Assembly: GCA_949752795.1 (NCBI GenBank)
Contig: OX457074.1
Span: 8,135,527-8,199,526 of the forward strand
DNA length: 64,000 nucleotides
Direction: 5' to 3'
DNA from: Hyperoodon ampullatus
Lineage: Eukaryota; Chordata; Mammalia; Artiodactyla; Ziphiidae
Below the pieces are notes generated by a model. That model did no database searches. It saw only the letters and a program-made list of their open reading frames with translations, and was not told where the DNA came from. Shown in pieces: positions 34,701 to 46,335 of this stretch. The translations under genes were made by a program, and so were the position numbers. The first letter of the stretch is position 1; every line of letters begins with the position of its first letter.

Positions 34701-36578
34701 AAAGGTCTAATTATACCAAGTTGCCAACCAACCTTGTTTTCCTTTCTGGAATGAAGGGAGGAAAGGAAGATTCTCTCAACACGTGGTGGAGGGGGTGTGG
34801 GTTAAAGACCCCAGTTTGACAGCCAGCCTCACCTGCCTCTGCCTCAGCCTTCACCAGGCAGCCGTGAGTCAGGACCTCCAATGGGCTTGGTACGGCTCTG
34901 GGAGAAGGTGTTAGTCTCCCTTTTTCCAAAGAAAAGCTGATCCCACGGATCCCAGTCTCAAAGCTGAAGTGAACAAATGGTTTAGGAACTCCATGTTCAG
35001 CTGGCTGCTGGTGGCAGTGGGGCTCTGTTCTAGAAGTCTTTTGTGGCCCAAGCCCAGGAACAAGAAGGGGCTAATTCACCAGCACGGCCCTTTCACACTC
35101 TCACTGGGTCTTCCTACCTGAGCACACCACACACTTCTTTCTCTTCCCCGTGCTGCTAACTCCCCAGCTCCGCCTCTGTAGCTTAGATCTGGGCCAGAGC
35201 CACCCATCTATGCCGGGTGGTCTTCCTGCACCTAAACCACCCCTGCCCCTGGCCTGCGGTGCCCATCTGCACTCAGCCCCCTTGAGCTCTGGTCTCTACT
35301 GCTCACGATCCTGACAGATGCCCTGGTTTCTTGTGTGCTTCATCCCCCCGACAGGCTCTGAGCTCCCAGAAGGCAGGCTGGGTATCCAGTTGCCTGGCAC
35401 TGTTCCTGCCAGTAAAACTGGGCTCCCTGTGGGTTCATGTGCGGGTTGAAGTAAAGGCCTCAGGAAGTTAATGCTGAGGATAGTTTTTCTGCCCTCAGGA
35501 AGTTAAGGCTAAGGATAGGGGACAACATACGGTACCTCTGAGGACTGATCTGTAGTCAGAGCACCTTCAGGCCTGTGACAAGAAGGCTGCAGAGAGGCTG
35601 GGGAGGTCAGAACAGCCTCAGGCCCCACTGACCACGACTACCGTGGGCCTCGGGAGAAGGCCCCTCTTGGCCCCTCGCATTTTGCCAGCTCCCAACCCTG
35701 GGAACCCAGCTCTGGGTGCTCAGCTGGGCTGTGGGCAGGGCAGTTAAAACATCGAATGGGTGCCATTCTCTGAGGATAGAGGCGCCTTTCTCTGAGGATC
35801 TCCAAGCCCTCGCTGGGCATGATCTCATTCCTCCTCTGGGATCCCGCACCCTGGAATACCACCAAGAGGCTGGGGCCAGAGTGGGTGAACAGCAGGGTAA
35901 GGGCAGAGCTGGAAACAGCCCAGGCTGCTGCCACCCACTCGGGCAGGCAGATGAGTGTCTGCTCGGGCGGAGAACAGGGGCCCTCAGTCAACGTGCTACA
36001 CATAAGAGGCCGGCCCACGACAAGCCAAGGGCTCCTCAGCACCACGACAAAATCTACTGTGCGCCAGGCCCCGCTGGGCACCAGAACCCCAACTGAATCC
36101 GTTCAGGTCCTGCTCTGGAGCCCACGTCCAGCGCAGCAGGCTGTGGTCCACGGTACATGGGGACAGGGGCTTGACAAAGCACACGGGAGGTCCTCCAGGA
36201 GCACGGATTGGGGAGCGGCTGGAACCGCAGGGGTGGGCGACCTGAGCAGGTGTCTCCCACCGCAGGTGATCTTTGAGGGATGAGTCAGAAGGGAATTCCA
36301 AGCAGAGGGAGCGGCAGGTAAAGGCGAGGATCCGTGCGGGGACAGCTGCCTGATGGGAGGCCAAACCAGGGCATGGGGCTTAGCGGGAAAGGGCAGGGCT
36401 TGGAAGTCAGCAGACGTTTTCAAGCTAGGAAATGAACTGTTTAGATAGATCCTTCCCTTTGGGCAGTGGAGCAGAGGGATTGTGGCCAGAGGAGGGAACG
36501 CCAGGTAGGAGGCAGGGCTGGTCCGGGTTAAAGGCCTTGAGATGGTAACTGAAAATGGGAGAATGGGAGCTGGAAAGA

Positions 36579-36612
36579 GTGTGTGTGTGTGTGTGTGTGT
36601 GCGTGCGTGTGT
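36579..36612. repeat. (TG)n microsatellite
   Basis: GTGTGTGTGTGTGTGTGT followed by GCGTGCGTGTGTG. Confidence 0.9.
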
Positions 36613-37684
36613 GGACCGGGGCAGCCATGGCCTGCAGCCAGGGCGGGATGGGGACAGGCGGACCCTGAGGGGCCAAGGGGCTGCCCGCCACCCCCCACTG
36701 GCTGAGGAGAGCTCGTGGGGCCAGGGCTGGCCCCCCTCTCCCGCCCTCCCCTTCGCTGCTCGCCAGCCACAGCGCCCAGTGCTGTTTCACGGGCTCATTC
36801 TCCCCCCTAGAGGCTCGTGGAAGCACAGCCACTTTGAGTGAGTGGGTTTGTGGCTTGCAGGTCTCCTTGGTCCCCAGAGTTGGGAGGTCAAGCCCTTGGT
36901 CCTCCTCGGGCAGGCATGTAAGCCCTTTTAGGAGCTGCGGGAAAAAAACAAAACAAAACCCCTAACCAAGACTCATGAAAGGCAGTGTTAGGGACCGTGC
37001 TGTCCTGCTTGGAAGGTGGGGAGAGGCTCTCTCACCAAAGTGCACCATCTACAGAGTCAGACCCACTGTGGTCCTCGTCTGGCTCCCCCGTCACGAGCTG
37101 TGACCTTGAGCAAGTGGTTTCACCTTGCTAAGCCTTAAGCTCCTCATCAGTAAAACAGAAATAAGACCACCCATCTCAGAGGTGTTCGAACTGTGATACT
37201 GAGCCTGATCGTACAATTTATTGTCAAAATCAAGCTTGCTGTTTACCCGGGCAAGCCAGAAAATATGTATGGTCACCTGAGTAAAGATGGATATAAAAGT
37301 GATTTAAGTACTGTTAAGCCCTGTGCCTATATGTGCAGAGTTATTGCTGTTAGTACAGATGCCAAGAAGAGGTGTTCAAACTCTGACTTGACCTGCCCTT
37401 ATTTCCTGGGCAGCGGTCTGCCCTCCAGCCAACATCAGAGAGACCCTGCCCTGTCCATTTCCCTGATTGACTGTTTCACTCACCTCGGACCCTGCCAACC
37501 CAAGATGCTCACTCCAGAGAAGTGGGAGGATGTGGACCTGGAGCTCAGCTGAGGGCCGGCTCCCCAACTGGAGGGTATCTGCAGGGGCAGGGGCTGTCCC
37601 TAGCCGCGGGCTGGGGGTTGACCCAACACTTTCTCTGCACCAAGATCATGACTCTGGGCAAACTGTGTTTACCAGAACAGCAAA

Positions 37685-37825
37685 GGGCCTATTTATAGCC
37701 TCAGCTGCTCCTTCCTCTGGGTCATGGGTTGGGGGCAGGGTGGCTCCTCAGAGCACGGGTGGCAGTCGGGCCGAGGGAACCTGCTCTGCCCAGCTGCCAC
37801 TGCCCAGACCCCTGGATCCCTCCCC
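37685..37825 (+). promoter_or_regulatory. ASB16: ASB16 proximal promoter and 5' UTR (inferred)
   Basis: A perfect MEF2-type CTATTTATAG (37689-37698), which can also serve as a TATA-like box, is followed 4 bp later by an E-box CAGCTG (37702-37707). The ASB16 ATG is 128 bp further on. MEF2 plus E-box is the usual muscle promoter arrangement, which fits muscle expression reported for ASB16. The start site, perhaps near 37720-37730, is inferred. Confidence 0.5.
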
Positions 37826-40800
37826 ATGGCAAGGGAGACCTTCCCCTTCACCTCCTCCACCCTGCGCTCTCTCCGCCTGCAGCGGGAGTGGCTGGAATGG
37901 GAGGACCGGCGGCGGGCCGCAGCCCAGCAGTGCCAGAGCCAAAGGTGCCCCCCAAGTTCCCGGGCCCAACTCACTAGGCCGCGCCGCTCCTGCCGGGACC
38001 CAGCTGTGCACAATGCCCTGTTCTCCGGTGACCTGCAACAGATCCAAGCCCTGTTCCAAGATGAAGACGCTGCCAACATGATTGTGGAGACAGTGAGCAA
38101 CCAGCTGGCCTGGTCAGCTGAACAGGGTAGGGAGCACCCGGTGGGGGCAGAAGAGGAGGGAGAGGGAGGAGGGGAGGGTGGGGAGGGAGCCTGGGCCCCA
38201 TCGCCCCCCTCCAGACCATAGACTAGACCATCCCTTCCCACTGCCGATTCTAACTCCGTCCTAAACAGAGGTGAGGCATACTTAGTGCTTTGTATGTCTT
38301 TTCAGAATTAAAGTTATAGTAACATGTTATATGACTTACACAGGAACACAGTTGTATTCGAATGCAGTTGTTTCTCTGGATGTATATCCACACGTGAATA
38401 TTTTTTCTTTCATAGGATGAAATTATACTCCAGATGCTATTTATAGCCTGTTTTTTTCATGTAACATCTTTCTATGTCAATAACCATAAGTCCACATAAT
38501 TTTTTTTTTTTTTTTGGCCATGCCGCACGGCTTGCGGGATCTTAGTTCCCCAACCAAGGACTGAACCTGGGCCCTTGGCACTGGACGCTCAGGGTCCTAA
38601 CCACTGAACCGCCAGGGAATTCCCCACGTAATAATTTAAACAGGTGCATAAATTCTATTGTATGGGTGTGCCATGATTTATATAACTAGCCCCCAAATAG
38701 ATTGGTTAGATTAGGCTTCTTTTTTGTTTTATTTATTTATTGTAAAGAATATTTATTTATTTATTATTTATCTATTAAGCCTGCACCGGGTCTTAGTTTC
38801 AGCATACAGACTTCTTAGCTGAGGCATCCGAACTCTTAGTTGCGACATGCGTGCAGGATCTAGTTCCCCATCGAGGGATCGAACCTAGGCCCCCTGCATT
38901 GGGAGCGTGGAGTCTTACCCCCTGGACCACCAGGGAAATCCCTAGGTTTCTTTTTTTAAAAAAAAACTCTTTTAAATAACAGTATGACCAACATCTTTGT
39001 GTACTTGTTGGATGATCTTCCTTAGGATCTATTCTGACCAGAAGGTTTGTCCATGTAAACCAAATGATTGCCCTGTTCTTAGGCAGGAGAAAAGAAACCA
39101 CCCCCGCAAAAAAAAAAAAAAAAGATTGACAGGAGATTGCCTCAAACCCCACCCATGGATATGGGGGTTCACAATCCTTGGAGAGCTTATGCTCTCACGG
39201 TCACCACCGGGCCAAATTCCTTCAACTGTTAGAGATGTGACCCCACCCAGGGCACCCTGGTCTCCTCTTCCAGCATGTCCACCATCTCCATCTCCCAAAT
39301 GGAACTTGGCCTTAATTTCAATCCTAATAAAAAACAAAACATGCTTTACCCAAGATTTAGGAAACCCGGGGATTTACTTAGCTACAATGCAAACAACTGA
39401 CAGCAGGATGTTAGCCATCTGTGTCCTTCAAACAAGACCTTGGCTATTTCTACAATTCGGATTCAACACCAGTCCCATGATCGACCCCTCTTCCCACTCT
39501 TCTTTTCTCTACCTCCATCTCTTATCCACCCTCTCCGCCCTTCCCCCCATTTCCATGCCACCCTCCCCACCCCAGGAGCATCCTAGGACTTCTTCAGCTC
39601 TGCTCTGGCCACTCCCTGAGTCAGTTCCAGGCCCTCCTGTGTGTAACTCCCTCCCCTCCCCAACACCAGAGCGCCCAAGTTAACAAAAAGAGCCAAGGAC
39701 TGCACCAGCAGCTCAAAGACCCAGAGGTTTCCCTAACAGAATTCACCCTCCTTAGCTGCCCTTGTGGTTTTAAAGAGCAATTAAGGGAATTCCCTGGCAG
39801 TCCAGTGGCTAGGACTCGGCGCTCTCACTGCCGGGGCCAGCGTTCGGTCCCTGGTCGAGGAGCTAAGATCCCACAAGCCTCTCAGTGTGGCCAAAAAAAA
39901 AAGAGCAATTAAATGTTTTTCCTATGACCCACGTATTACGTTTTGTTATAGACTGACAAGCTGTTCTAAAAGGCTGTTCCAATTTACACTCTCAGTTGGG
40001 GGCTTGAGCAAGCCCCTCTCCACAGGTACAGACGAGCACAGGGTTTGTGCTCAGCCAGGCGTACAGAGGGCAGGGCAGCGTCCGTTGTACGTGACAGCCT
40101 GCCCTGCCTGCCAGCCTCATACCCACCCCCCTTAACACTGCCTGCTCCCCCCAGGGTTCTGGGTGCTGACCCCCAAAGCCAAGCATACGGCACCGCTCAC
40201 CATCGCTGCTGCCCGAGGCTACACCGACTGCGCCCGCTACCTGATCCGGCAGGGAGCTGAGCTGGACGCCCGGGTTGGGGGCCGGGCCGCCTTGCACGAG
40301 GCCTGTGCCCGGGCCCAGTCCGACTGTGTGCAGTTGCTGCTGACCTTTGGCGCCAAGGTCAATGTGTTGTCTGAGGAAGGCACGACCCCCTTGCACCTCT
40401 GCACAACCCCTGAGTCCTTACAGTAGGTGCCCAGGGGCTGAGATGGTTTGGGGAAGGGGTGTGTGTGTATGTGTGTGTGTTTCCAGCTCACATGCCAGAA
40501 ACACATGTCCTCACAACATCATGGGAGACAGGTCTCATTCTCTTATTTTTCTTTGAATTTTATTTTAGTTATTTTTTTATACAGCAGGTTCTTATTAGTT
40601 ATCTATTTTATACATATTAGTGTATACATGTCAATCCCAATCTCCCAATTCACCCCACCACCACCACCCCCGTCCCAGCCACTTTCCCCCCTTGGTATCC
40701 ATACGTTTGTTCTCTACATCTGTGTCTCTATTTCTGCCCTGCAGACCGGTTCATCTGTACCATTTTTCTAGGTTCCACATATATGCGTTAATATACGATA

Positions 40801-43800
40801 TTTGTTCTTCTCTTTCTGACTTACTTCACTCTGTATGACAGTCTCTAGATCCATCCACGTCTCTACAAATGACCCAATTTCGTTCCTTTTTATGGCTGAG
40901 TAATATTCCATTGTATATATGTACCACATCTTTATCCATTCGTCTGTCAATGGGCATTTAGGTTGCTTCCATGACCTGGCTATTGTATATAGAGCTGCTG
41001 CAGTGAACGTTGGGGTGCATGTGTCTTTCTTTATTTTTTGCATGTGTCTTTTTGAATTATGGTTTTCTCAGGGTATATGCCGAGTAGTGGTATTGCTGGG
41101 TCACGTGGTTATTCTATTTTTAGTTATTTAAGGAACCTCCATACTGTTCTCCATAGTGGCTGTATCAATTTACATTCCCACCAACAGTGCAAGAGGGTTC
41201 CCTTTTCTCCACACCCTCTCCAGCATTTGTTGTTTGTAGATTTTCTGATGATGCCCATTCTAACTGGTGTGAGGTGATACATCATTGTAGTTTTGATTTG
41301 CGTTTCTCTAATAATTAGTGATGTTGAGCAGCTTTTCATGTGCTTCTTGGCCATCTGTATGTCTTCTTTGGAGAAATGTCTATTTAGGTCTTCTGCCCAT
41401 TTTTGGATTGGGTTGTTTGTTTTTTTAATATTGAGCTGCATGAGCTGTTTATATGTTTTGGAGATTAATCCTTTGTGCATTGATTTGTTTGCAAATATTT
41501 TCTCCCATTCTGAGGGTTGTCTTTTTGTCTTGTAGTTTCCTTTGCTTTGCAAAAGCTTTTAAGTTTCATTAGGTCCCATTTGTTTATTTTTGTTTTTATT
41601 TCCATTACTCTAGGAGGTGGATTAAAAAAGATCTTGCTGTGATTTATGTCAAAGAGTGTTCTTCCTATGTTTTCCTCTAAGAGTTTTATAGTGTCCGGTC
41701 TTACATTTAGGTCTCTAATCCATTTTGAGTTTATTTTTGTGTATGGTGTTAGGGAGTGTTCTAATTTCATTCTTTTACATGTAGCTGTCCAGTTTTCCCA
41801 GCGCCACTCATTGAAGAGACTGTCTTTTCTCCATTGTATACCCTTGCCTCCTTTGTCATAGATAAGTTGACCACAGGTACATGGGTTTATCTCTGGGCTT
41901 TCTATCCTGAGACAGGTCTCATTCTATGGTGATAAAACTGAGACTCAGAAAGGTTTAGTGACTTGTCCAAGGTCACATCAGCTAAGCACAGTAGGCAGAA
42001 GCCCTGTTGCTTTTTGGAAAAACCCTGTCCCAACTGCAGTCTCCTATTCCCTGGGAACCCTGTGCAGCCACATTCCTAGCTATTTTGAGGTAGGCATCAA
42101 GAAAGATTTAGCCCAGTGTTTCCCAATCTTAGTATGAAGCACACGTCCTCTTCCCACCTTTTTAAGGTCAACAGTTTCTTGGCCACCCCCTACATGAAGG
42201 TATTTGCACTTTGACAAGTCAGGTCCACAGACAAGGCTGGCGGGGGCAAGGAATCAAGGGCTCTTGAAAGGCATTCCAGAGCCCACGTGCTGGGAACATC
42301 TACCCGTGTAGATCTAGATCAGTGATGGACCCAGAAATGATCCAAAATTTCCAGTCCTTTCTTGAGGTCTTATGGGCATGTGGTGCACCTTCCAGCACAC
42401 TTGATCCTTTTAAGTGAACTGAGAATGGTTTCACTTACTGGAACCCTACTGAGCGAGCTTCTTGGAGTTATTTAAATTTAGTATATAGAAACAGAAATTA
42501 GCCTATGATTAGAACTTACCAAGGTAATAAATTAAGTAGTTTGTGGCTGGCTGGCTGCTACTCAAAGCTTGGCCACTGAGCAAAGTGCCTACCGGACATG
42601 CGCACTGAAGGGAGCTGGAATGCTGGCCATTTTGGGGAAGGATATTTTTTCATCAGGGTTTCGATGGGGTTGATGGATCTGCTCCTGAGTTTCCAGTGGC
42701 TACTGTTCTGGCTTTTTTTTTTTTTTGCGGTACGTGGGCCTCTCACTGCTGTGGCCTCTCCCGTCGTGCAGCACAGGCTCCGGACGCGCAGGCCCAGCGG
42801 CCACGGCTCACAGGCCCAGCCTCTCCGTGGCACGTGGGATCTTCCCAGACCGGGGCACAAACCCGTGTCCCCTGCATCATCAGGCGGACTCTCAACCACT
42901 GCGCCCCCAGGGAAGCCCTTCTGGCTTTTTAAATTACTGTTAGTTTAGTGCCATCATTAATTTAGTTTGCAGCGTGTTTGGTTTACCCCGAGGTGGTTAA
43001 TGATGCATATTTGCCTCAACAGTGTTCTGACCTATGAAACACCTGTGAAACACATGCTCCCTAAAATCTGGTTTTTGTTGTTTGGTTTTGTTTGTTTTCT
43101 CCAGGGGAAAGTGAAGTAAGCGGGACCCAAGTGCCTTCCTTTGCTGGAGTGGGTGTGGCTGGCTGAGAAATGTGGTCTTCATGTTTGGAGACAGGAAGAA
43201 AATACTAATTACGACTGGGTTTTTTTGGTTTTTTTTTTTTTTTACTAATTAGGACTTCTATTTCTGTTTTCTTTGGGGGTCATACCCCTTAATTTTCTGT
43301 GCTTCACAGTGTACACATTAATGGGTTTTCAAAACTTTTTGTGCTATCAAAATGTTAGGAGACCACTGACAAGTGATTCAGAACAAGGCCTTGGGGTCCC
43401 TATCTGATGGGGGAGTCAGGTTCGACTCTGGGAGGGACGGTCTGAGGCAGTGAGTATTAATTCCTCCGCAGTCACTAACTTGCTGTATGTCCTGGGCTGC
43501 ACCACAACCTTTCTGGGCTGAAAACTGCAGTGCTCCCAGTGACTTGGATGGGCCTTCCAGCTCTGCTGTCTGTCATGGGGCTTCTGTGAGTCTGGCGGTG
43601 GGCACCAGGCTCGCTTGAGCCAAGAGAGGTGGGAAGAAGGGGTCAGGGATGACAGCAGGCTGAGGGGTTTCCAGGCCAGGCCTGGTCCCTCAGGATTTAC
43701 CTCAGGGGCCTTGTACCCTGCCTCCAGGTGCGCCAAGCAGCTGCTGGAGGCGGGAGCAACCGTGAACTTGGCGGTGCAGGACAGCGAGGTGACGCCCCTG

Positions 43801-45787
43801 CACGTGGCGGCGGCACGAGGCCTGGAGCAGCACGTGGCTCTCTACCTGGAGCACGGCGCCGACGTGAACCTGCGCACCAGCCAGGGCGAGACGGCCTTGA
43901 ACGCCGCGTGCGCGGGGGCCGAGGGCCCGGGCAGCAGTCGGAAGCACCAGGCCGCCGCGCGCCGGCTCCTGAAAGCCGGGGCAGATGCCCGGGCGGCAGG
44001 GCGCAAGCGCCACACGCCGCTGCACAACGCCTGTGCCAACGGCTGCGGGGGCCTGGCCGAGCTGCTGCTGCACCACGGGGCCTGCGCTGCAGTTCCCAAC
44101 GGGGCGGGCCACACGCCCATGGACTGCGCGCTGCAGGCCGTCCAGGACGCCCCCAACTGGGAGCCCGAGATCCTCTTTGCTGCGCTGCTGGACTATGGGG
44201 CCCAGCCTGTGCGCCCTGAGGTGCGTAGGGAGGGCCTGTGAGAGAAGACTCCTGACGGGAGGGGGATGCCTGGAGCTGGAATTGCCCAGCCTCCGCGAAT
44301 AGAGGCTAAGAGACAGAGAGCCCGCTCTCTGGGCCAGAGATCTGTCCCCGTCTTGGGAAGGACCAGTGAGGGCTATGGGAGAGGGTGTCTAAGGGAGAAA
44401 AACAGCCCCCAGGAAACTGGCTGGGGCCAGGAGGTTGGAGCACACTTGAAGGTGGGGTAAACTGAGGCTAGAAAAGGATGAGGAGAGACTCAGATCTTGG
44501 CCTCTCAAATTTGGATGTGGGACTTCCGTAGGAGTCTAGTGGTTAAGCCACTGCGCTTCCACTGCAGGGGTCACGGATTCGATTCCTGGTCGGGGAACTA
44601 AGATCCTGCATGGCACGTGGGCGGGCAAAAAAAAACACATTTGGATGTGAGTGGGGCTTTGGCCCGGGATGGTTGGTAGAGGCATGGTACCCCTGAGACC
44701 CTCTTGTTTTCTAGTCTGAGACTCTCTCTTTTTTTTTTTTTTTTTTTTTTTTGTGGTACACGGGCCTCTTACTGTTGTGGCCTCTCCCGTTGCGGAGCAC
44801 AGGCTCCGGATGCGCAGGCTCAGTGGCCATGGCTCACGGGCCCAGCCACTCCGCGGCATGTGGGATCTTCCTGGACCGGGGCACGAACCCGTGTCCCCTG
44901 CATGGGCAGGCGGACTCTCAACCACTTGGGCCACCAGGGAAGCCCTGAGACTCTCTTTTGATTTCTAGATGCTGAGACACTGTGCCAACTTCCCTCGAGC
45001 CTTGGAAGTCCTGCTTAATGCCTACCCTTGTGTTCCATCCTGTGATACCTGGGTTGAGGCAGTGCTTCCAGAGCTGTGGCAGGTAAGTCCGCCCCATGAG
45101 CACAGCTCCTTCCTGGGCTGTGGGGGAGATAGAGAGGAAGGATGAGCCCCAGGCCTGTCCCTCCAGGGTGGGCTTCCTGGAGGCAGGAGCAAGAGGGACC
45201 CTGGGCTGGAGGAGGACGGGCAGAGTGAAACCTCTGGGTTCCAGGGTAACCCTGCCCCCGGAAGCTCAGAACAACCTTTAATTGCAAACAACTCTCTAGC
45301 CTCTCTCTTACCTGCATCAGTATAGACATTTATCAGGCATCTCTGACTGAGTGGGCACTGTGCCAGTATCTTTGGAGTCAGGGTGGGTGCAGACATGGCT
45401 GAGACCCTGCTCTGCAGTGTGGTCCCAGCTCCCATGACCCCTGCAGGGCCTTTGCTTCTGAATCTGATTCCTTCAAGATGAGCCAAACGCCCAGGTGGGT
45501 GCAGGTTGCAAAATCCCAGGGCCCCACCACTAGGTCACCCCCAGATGGAAGGGCAAAGTCAGGGCGTTGGGCCATCTGACCCTGTTCCACTCCCAATCTA
45601 GGAGCACGAAGCCTTCTACAGCTCGGCCCTGTGCATGGTGAATCAGCCGAGGCGGCTGCAGCACCTGGCCCGGCTGGCCGTACGTGCTCAGCTGGGTAGC
45701 CGCTGCCGACTGGCTGCCGCCCGCCTCCCCCTGCCCCCGCTCCTCAGGGACTACCTGCTGCTGCGTGTGGACGGGTGTATCCAGTGA
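37826..45787 (+). CDS. ASB16: ASB16, ankyrin repeat and SOCS box protein 16
   Basis: Substrate-recognition subunit of a cullin-5/elongin B-C ubiquitin ligase; its substrate is not established. Coding exons: 37826-38126, 40155-40422, 43728-44220, 44969-45082 and 45602-45787. Phases match and the total is 1362 nt, 453 residues plus stop, the same length as human. The N-terminus ([20 protein letters not shown]) and an Arg-rich segment precede ankyrin repeats at about residues 110-345. Signature repeat motifs include [42 protein letters not shown] and [20 protein letters not shown]. The C-terminal SOCS box at about 400-453 ends [18 protein letters not shown], with the LPLP..LRDYL elongin/cullin box. 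Intron 2 holds a truncated L1 and a young SINE. A second young SINE ends 23 bp before exon 4. The gene looks intact. Confidence 0.96.
38499..38624 (-). mobile_element. Short CHR-1-like SINE
   Basis: Poly(T), GGCCATGCCGCACGGCTTGC to ACCGCCAGGGAATTCC. CCACATAAT/CCACGTAAT flank it. Confidence 0.85.
38735..38943 (-). mobile_element. Degraded CHR-type SINE
   Basis: TTTATTTATTATTTATC tail region, GCCTGCACCGGGTCTTAG, ending GACCACCAGGGAAATCCC. More diverged than its neighbours. Confidence 0.75.
39785..39900 (+). mobile_element. Short CHR-1-like SINE with TSD
   Basis: GGGAATTCCCTGGCAGTCCA to TCAGTGTGGCC plus poly(A). Duplicated target AAAGAGCAATTAA. Confidence 0.9.
40542..41908 (-). mobile_element. 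5'-truncated L1 with perfect 17-bp TSD
   Basis: Reverse-strand L1 3' end inside ASB16 intron 2. GAGACAGGTCTCATTCT is duplicated exactly at 40525-40541 and 41909-41925. The reverse strand still has an open ORF2 C-terminal segment (41552-41124; [20 protein letters not shown], and a Cys/Trp-rich [20 protein letters not shown]). An A-rich 3' tail lies at the low-coordinate end. Reverse transcriptase and endonuclease parts are missing, so it cannot move on its own. Confidence 0.95.
42715..42918 (-). mobile_element. Young short-type SINE in ASB16 intron 2
   Basis: TTGCGGTACGTGGGCCTCTC to GCCCCCAGGGAAGCCC. Duplicated target TTCTGGCTTTTT. Confidence 0.93.
44519..44635 (+). mobile_element. Short CHR-1-like SINE in ASB16 intron 3
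   Basis: GGGACTTCCGTAGGAGTCTA to GGCACGTGGGCGGGC plus A-rich tail. ATTTGGATGTG is duplicated on both sides. Confidence 0.88.
44728..44945 (-). mobile_element. Young short-type SINE just upstream of ASB16 exon 4
   Basis: Poly(T), GTGGTACACGGGCCTCTTAC to GCCACCAGGGAAGCC. TGAGACTCTCT is duplicated at 44717-44727 and 44946-44956. The second copy now forms part of the polypyrimidine/branch region of the exon 4 acceptor (exon starts 44969). Confidence 0.95.
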
Positions 45788-46335
45788 GCCCCGTGCCCAG
45801 CTGCTCCCAGAGCTTGTCCTGCCCCCTCCATCAGTTGTCCCCCGCAACCCTGGAGGACCAGTCCCTGGCTTCTTATCCACACTCTGCATGTCCTCTGGGG
45901 CCAGCTCATCCCTCTACTGGCTTCTTAAGCCACCTGCTGACCTCCAGCTCGACCTGAACTTCAGCTCCTCTCCCCCGTGGGAAGGTCTGCAGACACCGCC
46001 TTTGCCCGCATCCTCCTCCTGTGCCTAAGTGGATGATGGCCCCTCCATCCAGGCAGGCCCCAAGCCAGGAGGAAGTGATCCTTGTTGTCCCCTCTCCCCT
46101 GCTGCCCATGTACCTGTTCAGACTCCTAAAGAGTGACAGACTCTGCCTCTAGCTGCACTGCCAATGCCCATCCTGCTTTTGTCACTTCAAGGGAGGATTT
46201 CATTGACTGGTCTTGAAACCCACACCCTGCAAGGATGTTGCAACGATCTTTGGAAATCAGAACTCTGATGATGCCCATCAGTGGCTCCACGCCACCTTCA
46301 GGCTAAAATAAAAACTTAACAAGGCAGACACACCT
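45788..46335 (+). other. ASB16: ASB16 3' UTR
   Basis: Runs from the TGA to just after AATAAA at 46307-46312. No repeats. Confidence 0.75.
46307..46312 (+). terminator. ASB16: ASB16 poly(A) signal AATAAA
   Basis: Canonical hexamer 520 bp after the stop codon. Confidence 0.7.

Larger units (their letters stand above)
33736..37680. other. Intergenic spacer HROB-ASB16
   Basis: Contains an old L1-like block (about 33840-34700), an L2-like piece (about 36270-36450), a (TG)n tract and unique sequence. No coding gene recognised. Confidence 0.7.
38127..40154 (+). other. ASB16: ASB16 intron 1
   Basis: Begins GTAGGG and ends CCCCAG. It contains three short tRNA-derived SINEs, listed separately, and AT-rich old LINE-like sequence (about 38270-38490, 38640-38730). 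Confidence 0.85.
40423..43727 (+). other. ASB16: ASB16 intron 2
   Basis: GTAGGT donor and CTCCAG acceptor. Holds a 1.37-kb truncated L1, a young SINE and unique sequence (about 41930-42700 and 42920-43700). Confidence 0.9.

Noticed and set aside
37193..37552. Plus-strand 119-codon open frame just upstream of ASB16
   Set aside because: No recognisable domain or homologue, no clear promoter, and it ends before the ASB16 core promoter. Probably chance.
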